DNA of 64,000 nt from Streptomyces sp. P9-A4 (lineage in GTDB: Bacteria > Actinomycetota > Actinomycetes > Streptomycetales > Streptomycetaceae). The notes under the pieces are model-generated. The model ran no database searches and had not been told where the DNA came from. It saw nothing but the letters and a program-made list of their open reading frames with translations. The DNA lies in the NCBI RefSeq assembly GCF_036634195.1, contig NZ_JAZIFY010000001.1:3358501-3422500 (forward strand). Direction: 5' to 3'. This document shows positions 16,296 to 23,794 of this stretch, piece by piece; positions within the stretch are counted from its first letter, which is position 1, and every line of letters starts with the position of its first letter. The position numbers and the translations under genes were made by a program.

Positions 16296-17488
16296 CACGC
16301 TCCCCCTCCGATCAGCGACCGCAGCCGCTCCCAGCCCCGCTCCCGCTCGAACCCGGCCGCACCCCACCGCAGCGCGGGAACCGTCCGTACGAGGCCGTCC
16401 CCGTCGCGCTCCAGCACGTGCGCCTCGGCGATCCGCCGCCGCCCGTCCCGGTCCCGCGCCAGATGGAGCACCACGGACAGCCCGGCCCCCAACTGGCTGT
16501 GCAGGGCTGCCCGGTCGAGCCCCGCCGCCGTCCCCAGCGCTTCGAGCCGCGCCGGTACGTCCGCCGCCGTGTTGGCGTGGAGCGTCCCCGAGCCGCCTTC
16601 GTGGCCTGTGTTCAGGGCGGCGAGCAGGTCGACGGCCTCCCCGCCCCTGACCTCGCCGACCACCAGCCGGTCGGGCCGCATCCGCAGCGCCTGCCGGACC
16701 AGGTCCCGCAGGGTCACGAGCCCGGCGCCCTCCTGGTTGGCCGGACGTGCCTCCAGGCGCACCACGTGCGGGTGGTCCGGCCGCAGTTCGGCCGAGTCCT
16801 CGGCGAGGACGATGCGCTCCCGCGGCCCGACCAGCCCGAGCAGCGAGGCGAGCAGTGTGGTCTTCCCGGTCCCCGTCCCCCCGCTGACCAGGTACGACAC
16901 CCGGGCGTCGATCAGGGCCCGCAGGATCGGGGCGCCGCCGGGCGGCACGGTGCCGGCCGCCGCCAGCTCCTCCAGGGTGAAGGCCCGGGGGCGCACCACC
17001 CGGAGGGAGAGGCAGGTGGAGCCGACCGCCACCGGGGGCAGTACCGCGTGCATCCGGGTGCCGTCGGGCAGCCGCGCGTCCACCCAGGGCCGGGCGTCGT
17101 CGAGCCTGCGGCCGGCCACCGCCGCGAGCCGTTGGGCGAGTCGGCGGACGGCGGCGGCGTCGGGGAAGGACACCGGGGCCCGTTCGAGTCCGGCGCCCCG
17201 GTCGACCCACACGCGGTCGGGTGCCGAGACCAGGACGTCGGTGACGGCGGGGTCGGCGAGCAGGGGTTCCAGCGGTCCGGTGCCGATGAGTTCGCACCGC
17301 AACTCCTCCGCCGCTCCGAGCACTTCCGCGTCGCCGAGCAGTCGCCCCTGGGCCCGCAGCGCCGCCGCGACGCGCGCCGGGGTGGGCTCGGCGCCGCTGG
17401 CGGCGAGGCGCTGCCGCACGGCGTCGAGCAGCCCGACGCCACCACCGCCGACGGCCCCCGCCCCGACTCCCGTCCCGGGCCCGGTCAT
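16295..17488 (-). CDS. Tad pilus assembly ATPase TadA/CpaF
   Basis: 397-residue secretion ATPase of the GspE/VirB11 superfamily. Walker A is SGGTGTGKTTLLASL, Asp box AEDSAELRPDHPHVVRLEAR, Walker B region RPDRLVVGEVRGGEAVDLL, His box TGHEGGSGTLHANT. All catalytic motifs are intact, so it is predicted to be an active hexameric motor for pilus extension. The ATG overlaps the stop of the CpaE-like gene (ATGA). Gene order CpaE-A-B-C-pilin-TadE-TadG is that of the widespread actinobacterial Tad locus. Confidence 0.93.
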   Translation of the reverse strand: MTGPGTGVGAGAVGGGGVGLLDAVRQRLAASGAEPTPARVAAALRAQGRLLGDAEVLGAAEELRCELIGTGPLEPLLADPAVTDVLVSAPDRVWVDRGAGLERAPVSFPDAAAVRRLAQRLAAVAGRRLDDARPWVDARLPDGTRMHAVLPPVAVGSTCLSLRVVRPRAFTLEELAAAGTVPPGGAPILRALIDARVSYLVSGGTGTGKTTLLASLLGLVGPRERIVLAEDSAELRPDHPHVVRLEARPANQEGAGLVTLRDLVRQALRMRPDRLVVGEVRGGEAVDLLAALNTGHEGGSGTLHANTAADVPARLEALGTAAGLDRAALHSQLGAGLSVVLHLARDRDGRRRIAEAHVLERDGDGLVRTVPALRWGAAGFERERGWERLRSLIGGGA

Positions 17489-18618
17489 GCCGCACCGCCG
17501 GGGGTGAGGGCGCGGGCCCAGAACGCGTCGCAGAACCGGCCGAGCGCCCCGCGGGGTTCGGCGCCCGGTGGTACGCCCGCGTCCTGGTCGGTCACGATCC
17601 CCGGGTCGTAGGGAAGTTCACCGGCCAGCGGCAGCCGCAGCGCGTCGGCGACCCAACGCTCGTCGAGTCCTGCGGCGTACGGCCCGCGGACCACGGCCCG
17701 CAGGTCGCGCACTCCGGCGGAGAGGGTGGAGGCCACCCGGTGGGCCGCCGCGACCGCCCTCAACTCCCCCGGCACGACGAGCAGTCCGAGGTCGAGCTGG
17801 GCCACGGCCTCGGCGGCCGAGGCATCGGTTCCGCGCGGCAGGTCGACCACGACGACGCCTCCTCGGCGGCGGGCGGCGGCGAGCACCGACCGCACGGCCT
17901 CGGGCGGCACGGGCACCGTGGGTTCCCGGCCCCAGCTGAGCACCCGGACGCCCCGCACGGACGGCAGGGACTCCTCCAGGGCGCCGCCGGCCAGCCGTCC
18001 CTTCGAGGCGGCGAAGTCGGGCCAGCGCCGCCCCTCCTCGCGTTCGCCGCCGAGCAGTACGTCGAGCCCTCCGCCCAGGGGGTCTCCGTCGACGAGCAGG
18101 GTGCGCCGCCCGGTGCGTGCGGCGGCGAGGGCGAGACCGCAGGCCAGGGTGGAGGCGCCCGCACCGCCCCGGCCGCCGACGACCCCCACGGCGAGCGCCT
18201 GCCGGCCCACGCCTTCGGCGGCGTCGGCGATGCGGTCGACGAGGAGGCTCTCGGCCTCGGGCAGCCGCAGCACGCATTCCGCTCCGATCTCGACGGCGAG
18301 CCGCCAGATCCCCGGGTCGTCCCGGTCGCGTCCGACGAGGACGAGTCCGGCGCGGCGGGCCGCTCCCCGGCACCTGCCCGCGGCGTCTTCGCCGACCAGG
18401 ACGAGCGGTGGATCGGTCCAGCCCGCCCGCCGCTCCGGCACCCGGTGGTGGACCTCGGGCTCCACGCCGGCGGCGGCGCACAGCCGCAGCAGGTCGTCGA
18501 GCAGCCCGAGGTCCTCGGTGACGATCAGCGGCCCGGTGCGGCGGGGTTCGGCGGCGGCGGACTCACCCGCCCCGCTCCGCGCCGCACCCCTGGCCCCGGA
18601 AGTCCTCGATGTCGCCAT
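17485..18618 (-). CDS. CpaE/TadZ-like (Ssd-type) MinD-superfamily protein
   Basis: 377-residue protein with an N-terminal receiver-like region (about 30-125) and a C-terminal ParA/MinD-like domain. The nucleotide-binding loop reads VGGRGGAGASTLACGLAL: the Gly-rich shape is kept but both lysines of the deviant Walker motif KGGxGK[ST] are absent, so ATP use is doubtful. Later motifs TLLVDGDPLGGGLD and VVVVDLPRG are recognisable. Family members localise the Tad machine at the pole (TadZ/CpaE) or affect septum placement (Ssd of Mycobacterium). ATG 18618 chosen because GAGAGGGG lies eight bases upstream. First gene of the Tad operon. Confidence 0.85.
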   Translation of the reverse strand: MATSRTSGARGAARSGAGESAAAEPRRTGPLIVTEDLGLLDDLLRLCAAAGVEPEVHHRVPERRAGWTDPPLVLVGEDAAGRCRGAARRAGLVLVGRDRDDPGIWRLAVEIGAECVLRLPEAESLLVDRIADAAEGVGRQALAVGVVGGRGGAGASTLACGLALAAARTGRRTLLVDGDPLGGGLDVLLGGEREEGRRWPDFAASKGRLAGGALEESLPSVRGVRVLSWGREPTVPVPPEAVRSVLAAARRRGGVVVVDLPRGTDASAAEAVAQLDLGLLVVPGELRAVAAAHRVASTLSAGVRDLRAVVRGPYAAGLDERWVADALRLPLAGELPYDPGIVTDQDAGVPPGAEPRGALGRFCDAFWARALTPGGAA

Positions 18619-18634
18619 GACGCACACCCCTCTC

Positions 18635-18722
18635 GTGATTCCTGCCGTCCGCGAACTTCGCGACAGGAATCACCGTGGGGCCGTACCGAAAATCCTGGGG
18701 ATCTTGCTGAAAAACTGGGGAT
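18635..18722 (-). promoter_or_regulatory. Repeat-rich leader/promoter region of the Tad operon
   Basis: Directly before the CpaE-like gene. A long inverted repeat has outer 10-bp arms GTGATTCCTG (18635-18644) and CAGGAATCAC (18664-18673) around an inner palindrome CGCGAACTTCGCG (18650-18662). Beyond it are two direct copies of CTGGGGAT at 18695-18702 and 18715-18722, 20 bp apart and so on the same face of the helix. The inverted repeat ends next to the Shine-Dalgarno sequence and could act as RNA hairpin or operator. The regulator is unknown. Confidence 0.5.
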
Positions 18723-18865
18723 ATCCGAAGCCCTGTGAATATCTTCGTCACCCCTCGGGGGACTGCCCGGAACGCAGCCCGCCGGTTACTGTGAGTGATG
18801 AATCGAGTGTCCGGCAGGACTTCGGCCGGGGCGGCGGCCGCTGGCCGGAAAGAGAGGAGCTGACG

Positions 18866-18997
18866 ATGTCACTCAGGGCCAAAACGGCTCCGGACATGCG
18901 ACGACCCCCGCCGGGGGGGAGAGCGGGGGTCGTCTTTCCGGCCGACTCGGGGGGGGAGGAGCCGGACCGGGTTGACACGGTCGCGAACGATCCGTGA
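18866..18997 (+). CDS. Possible 43-residue leader peptide
   Basis: Short open frame beginning MSLRAKTAPDMRRPPPGG with a good AGAGGAG seven bases before the ATG, located between the divergent CpaE-like and HAD genes. A strong hairpin (18901-18933) lies within the coding frame, an arrangement seen in attenuator leaders. No homologue known to me. It may equally be non-coding sequence. Apart from this and the repeats next to the Tad operon I see nothing in the 18723-19068 interval. Confidence 0.25.
   Translation: MSLRAKTAPDMRRPPPGGRAGVVFPADSGGEEPDRVDTVANDP
18901..18933 (+). terminator. Strong hairpin upstream of the HAD gene
   Basis: Perfect 11-bp stem ACGACCCCCGC / GCGGGGGTCGT with an 11-base loop, followed by CTTT. 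It is within a possible leader ORF, and could end transcripts coming from the left or act in attenuation. Confidence 0.5.
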
Positions 18998-19081
18998 CTT
19001 CCATGGTGTACCCGAGAGCCTTCTCAGGCAAACCCACGCGCCCCAGCGTACGCCGAATGGCGGGCACCTATGCTCAGGCTT

Positions 19082-19936
19082 GTGGAAAACCACTCCTTGC
19101 CGCGCACAGCCGCCTTCTTTGACCTGGACAAGACGGTCATTGCGAAGTCTTCGACGCTGACCTTCAGCAAGTCCTTCTACCGGGGCGGACTGATCAGCCG
19201 CCGCGCCGCCCTGCGGACGGCGTACATCCAGTTCGTCTTCCTGGCGGGCGGAGCCGATCACGACCAGATGGAGCGGATGCGTGAATATCTTTCCGCGCTC
19301 TGCAAAGGCTGGAACGTCGCCCAGGTGAAGGAGCTCGTCGCCGAGACCCTTCACGATCTGATCGACCCGATCATCTACGACGAGGCGGCCTCGCTCATCG
19401 AGGAGCACCACGCCGCCGGCCGCGACGTCGTGATCGTCTCGACCTCCGGCGCCGAGGTCGTCGAGCCGATCGGCGAGATGCTCGGGGCCGACCGGGTCGT
19501 CGCCACCCGGATGGTGGTCGGCGAGGACGGCTGCTTCACCGGGGAGGTGGAGTACTACGCCTACGGCCCGACAAAGGCCGAGGCCGTCCGGGAGCTGGCG
19601 GAGTCCGAGGGCTATGACCTCTCGCGCTGCTACGCGTACAGCGATTCGGCGACCGACGTCCCCATGCTGGAGGCCGTCGGCCACCCGTACGCCGTCAATC
19701 CGGACCGGGCGCTGCGCCGTGAGGCCGCGGCGCGGGAATGGCCTGTTCTCGCCTTCGAGAAGCCGGTGCGGCTCAAGCAGCGGCTGCCCGGGTTCCGGAT
19801 GCCGCCGCGTCCCACGCTCGTCGCCGCCGCGGCGGTGGGTGCGGCAGCCGTGGGGGCCGGACTCGTCTGGTACGCCTCCCGGCGCCGACAGGCCGCTCTC
19901 GCCCATCGGCTCACGGATGGCTTTGCCCGAATTTGA
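19082..19936 (+). CDS. HAD-IB family phosphatase with C-terminal membrane anchor
   Basis: 284-residue haloacid-dehalogenase-like hydrolase. Motif I FFDLDKTVI gives the nucleophile Asp14 and acid Asp16; motif II is IVSTSG; motif III/IV is YAYSDSATDVPMLE. The HAD-IB subfamily (SerB-like) removes phosphate from small molecules. A C-terminal hydrophobic helix (VAAAAVGAAAVGAGLVWYASRRR) probably anchors it in the membrane. An ATG at 19070 is possible, but that ATG lies inside a perfect -10 hexamer TATGCT (19069-19074); the GTG seven bases after it is a classic leaderless start, so I use GTG 19082. The S. coelicolor gene at this place is, as I recall, annotated as linked to morphological differentiation. 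Confidence 0.88.
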   Translation: MENHSLPRTAAFFDLDKTVIAKSSTLTFSKSFYRGGLISRRAALRTAYIQFVFLAGGADHDQMERMREYLSALCKGWNVAQVKELVAETLHDLIDPIIYDEAASLIEEHHAAGRDVVIVSTSGAEVVEPIGEMLGADRVVATRMVVGEDGCFTGEVEYYAYGPTKAEAVRELAESEGYDLSRCYAYSDSATDVPMLEAVGHPYAVNPDRALRREAAAREWPVLAFEKPVRLKQRLPGFRMPPRPTLVAAAAVGAAAVGAGLVWYASRRRQAALAHRLTDGFARI

Positions 19937-20074
19937 GCGAGAGGGCAGGAGAAGCGGAGCCAGCACTTTCGCTTCCTGGCGGACAGGAGTAGAAAGGAAT
20001 CAGGCCCGCGAGACCAAGGACATCCGAGAGGATCACCTGTTGAGCATGAAGGCCCCACGGACCTAGCACAGAAA

Positions 20075-20258
20075 CCGAGCACCCACGCGACGTCGACCCG
20101 TCGATTACGGGCCAGCCGCACCAGGCCACGGGCAAAGTTCCCGGCCTGATGGGCACATATTCGAGGACGCATGGTAACTGGGTAGACGTGCCAGCGGCGG
20201 TACCTGAACGGGTGCCGCCGCAACCCTTTTCCGGGCCCCGCACGGGGCCCGGAAATTC
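20075..20258 (+). ncRNA. Probable 6S-like small RNA (scr3559-type)
   Basis: The gap between the HAD and Fic-like genes has no convincing ORF but strong RNA structure. A -35-like TTGAGC (20040-20045) and -10-like CTAGCA (20063-20068) would start RNA near 20075. Hairpins follow: CAGGCC/GGCCTG around 20130-20155, an 11-bp stem at 20194-20204/20211-20221, and a terminator at 20228-20255. From memory, S. coelicolor encodes the abundant 6S-like RNA scr3559 exactly between the homologues of these two genes, about 190 nt long, matching this size. Ends and strand are inferred; I see nothing else in 19937-20304. Confidence 0.6.
20228..20255 (+). terminator. Terminator of the small RNA
   Basis: Perfect 12-bp stem TTTCCGGGCCCC / GGGGCCCGGAAA with a GCAC loop and a U-containing 3' tail (ATTCATTTC) on the + strand. 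It may also stop leftward transcription. Confidence 0.7.
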
Positions 20259-20304
20259 ATTTCGCCCTCAGGCCGCGCCGCCGGCTCGCCCCCGCCTCAC
20301 CGGC

Positions 20305-21123
20305 TCAGGCCGCGCCGCGCTGGAGTGCCTCGCAGACCGCCGTCGACTCACGGACCCCCAGCTCGACCGAGCGTCCGCAGTGCGCGATCCAGCCGCCCAC
20401 GCCCTCCGGGGTCCCCGACAGGTACCCCTCGAACGCGGCGAGGTACGCGACCCGCCCCTGCTCCGCGTGGCCGACCTCGGCCGGGCAGATCGCCTTGGGG
20501 TCGAGCCCGCTGCCGACCAGCACGATCCGTTCCGCCGCCCGCGCGACCAGGCCGTTGTACGAGGTGAAGGGGCGCAGCGCGAGCAGTTCGCCGTGGACCA
20601 CGGCGGCCGTCACCAGCGCCGGGGCCTCGCCGCCCGCGACGATCAGCTCCGAGAGACCGTCCAGCCGTCCCGCGACCTCGGCCGGGCTCGGCAGCGGGGC
20701 CTCGACCAGCGGTTCGTCGACGGTCTCGCCGTCCAGCCGGGGCCGCCCCACCGAGTCCCCCGGGTCGCCCGCGGCGACCAGGTGGAGCCGGGCGAGAACC
20801 CGTAGCGGCGACTGGCGCCAGATGGAGAGCAGTTGCCCGGCCTCGGCGCCGAGCCGCAGGGCCGCGCCCACCGTGCGGGCCTCGGGCTCGGTACCGAAGT
20901 CGGTGCGGCGGCGGACCTCTTCGAGGGCCCAGTCGGCGCCGGACAGGGCGGCCGAACCGCGGGCCCCGCGCAGGGCCGCCTCGGAGGAGATCTCGTTGCT
21001 GCGGCGGCGCATCACACGGTGGCCGTAGACCCGGTCGACGGCCTTGCGTACGGAGTCCACCGCATCGGCGACGCCCGGCAGGGAGCCGAGGGCGGCCAAG
21101 GGGTCAGAGGCGTGCGTACTCAT
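20305..21123 (-). CDS. Degenerate Fic-domain protein (often annotated oxidoreductase)
   Basis: 272-residue, helix-rich protein. The segment LRPFTSYNGLVARAAER aligns with the Fic active-site motif HPFx[D/E]GNGRxxR but has Arg for the catalytic His, Ser for the acidic metal ligand and Tyr for Gly, so AMP transfer by the usual mechanism is unlikely. Streptomyces homologues are commonly labelled oxidoreductase without clear basis. ATG 21123 has no Shine-Dalgarno sequence; TAGCCT ends eight bases upstream, pointing to a leaderless mRNA. Divergent from the ATPase gene at 21226. Confidence 0.8.
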   Translation of the reverse strand: MSTHASDPLAALGSLPGVADAVDSVRKAVDRVYGHRVMRRRSNEISSEAALRGARGSAALSGADWALEEVRRRTDFGTEPEARTVGAALRLGAEAGQLLSIWRQSPLRVLARLHLVAAGDPGDSVGRPRLDGETVDEPLVEAPLPSPAEVAGRLDGLSELIVAGGEAPALVTAAVVHGELLALRPFTSYNGLVARAAERIVLVGSGLDPKAICPAEVGHAEQGRVAYLAAFEGYLSGTPEGVGGWIAHCGRSVELGVRESTAVCEALQRGAA

Positions 21124-21225
21124 AAGTAGGGAGGCTACGCGCCCCGGCCGCCCGCCCCACGATGGAGTGGTCTTCTTCACGCACCCTGACCACCGGCCGC
21201 GTTCATACCACTACGCTAGGTGAAC

Positions 21226-22212
21226 ATGAAGATCGCTTTCGTGGGGAAGGGCGGCAGCGGCAAGACCACGCTGTCCTCGCTCTTCATCCGCCACCTCGCC
21301 GCCAACGAAGCCCCGGTCGTCGCCGTCGACGCCGACATCAACCAGCACCTCGGTGCCGCGCTCGGCCTGCCCGAGGCGGAAGCCGCCGCGCTGCCCGCGA
21401 TGGGCGCGCACCTGCCGCTCATCAAGGAGTACCTGCGGGGCACCAACCCGCGGATCACCTCCGCCGACACGATGATCAAGACCACTCCGCCCGGGGAGGG
21501 CTCGCGGCTGCTGCGGGTCGGCGAGGAGAACCCGGTCTACGAGGCCTGCGCGCGGCCGGTCGTGCTCGACGACGGCGAGATCCGGCTGATGGCGACCGGC
21601 CCCTTCACGGAGTCGGACCTCGGGGTCGCCTGCTACCACTCGAAGGTCGGGGCGGTCGAGCTCTGCCTCAACCACCTGGTCGACGGCGCCGACGAGTACG
21701 TGGTCGTCGACATGACGGCGGGCTCGGACTCCTTCGCCTCCGGGCTCTTCACCCGCTTCGACATGACGTTCCTGGTCGCCGAGCCGACCCGCAAGGGCGT
21801 CTCGGTCTACCGCCAGTACAAGGAGTACGCGCGGGACTTCGGCGTCGCGCTCAAGGTCGTCGGCAACAAGGTGCAGGGCGAGGACGACCTCGACTTCCTG
21901 CGCGCCGAGGTCGGCGAGGACCTGCTCGTCACGGTGGGGCACTCGGACTGGGTCCGTGCGATGGAGAAGGGCCGCCCGCCGCGCTTCGAGCTCCTGGAGG
22001 CGGACAACCGTATGTCGCTCCAGGCCCTCCAGGACGCGGCGGACGACTCGTACGCCGACCGCGACTGGGAGCGCTACACGCGCCAGATGGTCCACTTCCA
22101 TCTGCGTAACGCGGAGAGCTGGGGGAACGCGAAGACCGGGGCCGACCTGGCGGCGCAGGTCGACCCCGATTTCGTACTCGCCGAAAGGCTCAGTGCCGTT
22201 CAGCCGGCTTGA
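21226..22212 (+). CDS. CooC/ParA-like P-loop ATPase
   Basis: 328-residue MinD/CooC-type ATPase. The N-terminus MKIAFVGKGGSGKTTLSSLF holds the deviant Walker A with signature lysine; DADINQHLGAALG is switch I, and VVVDMTAGSDSF is the Walker B region. Members of this group insert metals or act in maturation or positioning; the substrate here is unknown. TACGCT eight bases before ATG 21226 fits a leaderless start; GTG 21220 would add two residues. Shares a 100-bp divergent promoter region with the Fic-like gene. The last 23 bp overlap the convergent lipoprotein gene. Confidence 0.88.
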   Translation: MKIAFVGKGGSGKTTLSSLFIRHLAANEAPVVAVDADINQHLGAALGLPEAEAAALPAMGAHLPLIKEYLRGTNPRITSADTMIKTTPPGEGSRLLRVGEENPVYEACARPVVLDDGEIRLMATGPFTESDLGVACYHSKVGAVELCLNHLVDGADEYVVVDMTAGSDSFASGLFTRFDMTFLVAEPTRKGVSVYRQYKEYARDFGVALKVVGNKVQGEDDLDFLRAEVGEDLLVTVGHSDWVRAMEKGRPPRFELLEADNRMSLQALQDAADDSYADRDWERYTRQMVHFHLRNAESWGNAKTGADLAAQVDPDFVLAERLSAVQPA

Positions 22213-23515
22213 CGGCTGCCGCCGGGGCGCCGGCGCCGGTCGCCGGGGCGCCCGCCGGGGCCGCCGGCTGGGGGGCCAGGAAGGCCTTCCAGCCGGCCGC
22301 CGGGGCCTCGCCGACCTTCAGCCCGCGCATCTTGGCGATGACGTCGGGGTCCTGGGCGTCGAGCCAGTCCGCGAGCTGACGGAAGGACACGCACTTGACG
22401 TCCTTCTGCGTGCAGACGGTGGCGATGGTCTCCTCGATGGCCCGCATGTACACGCCACCGTTCCAGGACTCGAAGTGGTTGCCGATGACGAGCGGCGCGC
22501 GGTTGCCCCGGTAGGAGCGCTCGAAGGCCTGCACCAGGCCGTCCCTCATCTGGTCGCCCCAGTACTCGCGCTGGGACGGGTCGCCCTGGGTCGTGCCCGG
22601 GGACTGGTTGACGAGGAAGTTGTAGTCCATCGAGAGCGTCTGGAAGGCGCGGCCGGGGACCGGCACGAGCTGCATCGAGAGGTCCCAGAGGCCCAGGTCC
22701 TTCTTGGGCCAGATCTGGTCGTTGACGCCGCTCGTGTCGTAGCGGAAGCCCATCTGCGCCGCCGCCTGGACGAAGTTCTTCCGGCCTTCGAGGCAGGGGG
22801 TGCGGGCGCCGACGAGTTCCTTGTCGTAGTCGAAGGGCAGCGGCTGCTCGGAGCGCAGTCCGGCGTTCGTCTTCCAGTTCTTGACGAAGGACTTGGCCTG
22901 CTTGATCTCGCTCTTCCACTCCTCGACGGACCAGTTGCCGACGCCGCCGTCGGCGCCGCAGAAGTGCCCGTTGAAGTGGGTGCCGATCTCGTTGCCCTCC
23001 TGCCACGCGGCACGGAGTTCGCGGACGGTGGCGCGGATGCCCTCGGTGTCGTTGAAGCCGATGTCGGAGCGGCCGGCGCTGTGCTGCGGCGGGTCGTAGA
23101 GGTTCCGCTTCTCCTCGGGCAGCAGGTACACGCCGCTGAGGAAGTACGTCATTTTGGCGTCGTACTTCTTGCCCACCGAGCGGAAGTGGGAGAACAGCTT
23201 CTGGCTGTCCTCGCCCGCGCCGTCCCACGAGAAGACGACGAACTGCGGCGGGGTCTCGCCCGGCTTGAGGCGCTGCCAGGTCGGCTGGTGGGGCTGGGCG
23301 CCGGTGAAGGCGGTCGAGCCGTCGCCGATCAGCCGGGGCGCGGTCTGCGGGGCCGCTGCCGGGCCCTTCTTGACGCCCGCGCCGCCCAGCGCGCCCTCCT
23401 TCGCGGGGCCGTCGGAGCCCGAGCATCCGGCGAGGCCGGTGGCGAGAGCGAGGGTGAGCGCGCCGACGGTGAGCGCCTTCCTCCGGACGGTGGTCGTTCT
23501 GCGGGCGGCTGACAT
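22190..23515 (-). CDS. Secreted polysaccharide-deacetylase-like lipoprotein
   Basis: 441-residue exported lipoprotein. Signal peptide with basic start RRTTTVRRK, hydrophobic core and lipobox LAGC (lipid Cys at about residue 31). The mature domain resembles NodB-fold deacetylases: VVFSWDGAGED in the place of the metal-binding TFDDG, GNEIGTHFNGHFCG for the HxxxH motif, and LPFDYDKELVGARTP in the third motif position. The first motif is altered (SWDG), so activity is uncertain. Ends in an alanine/proline-rich tail. ATG 23515 follows AGAGAGG by seven bases. Likely acts on cell-wall polysaccharide. Confidence 0.82.
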   Translation of the reverse strand: MSAARRTTTVRRKALTVGALTLALATGLAGCSGSDGPAKEGALGGAGVKKGPAAAPQTAPRLIGDGSTAFTGAQPHQPTWQRLKPGETPPQFVVFSWDGAGEDSQKLFSHFRSVGKKYDAKMTYFLSGVYLLPEEKRNLYDPPQHSAGRSDIGFNDTEGIRATVRELRAAWQEGNEIGTHFNGHFCGADGGVGNWSVEEWKSEIKQAKSFVKNWKTNAGLRSEQPLPFDYDKELVGARTPCLEGRKNFVQAAAQMGFRYDTSGVNDQIWPKKDLGLWDLSMQLVPVPGRAFQTLSMDYNFLVNQSPGTTQGDPSQREYWGDQMRDGLVQAFERSYRGNRAPLVIGNHFESWNGGVYMRAIEETIATVCTQKDVKCVSFRQLADWLDAQDPDVIAKMRGLKVGEAPAAGWKAFLAPQPAAPAGAPATGAGAPAAAVKPAERH

Positions 23516-23794
23516 CCGCACACCTCTCTTCGGATCCTCTGATTTCCCTACAAGCGGCGTCAACGTCGCACCGCGAGGACCGAAGGGCGTCAACGACAAG
23601 CGGCATAAGCGCGTTCTGTCACCGGAACCGGTGAATCATTGCCCTGTTTGCCCCGAAAATAATGCCGCAGACTTTACTCTCCATTACTGTTCGTTTACCG
23701 AGCGTTGATGGCCGTCCCCGCCCTCCCGCCTCGGTGTCCCCGCCACTGCACCCCGCACGAGCCGCGACCACGCTGCCCCGGAGGAGACGGGAAC

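Noticed and set aside
19070..19072. ATG 19070 as start of the HAD gene
   Set aside because: This ATG is inside the hexamer TATGCT, a strong -10 element; GTG 19082 fits a leaderless start better.
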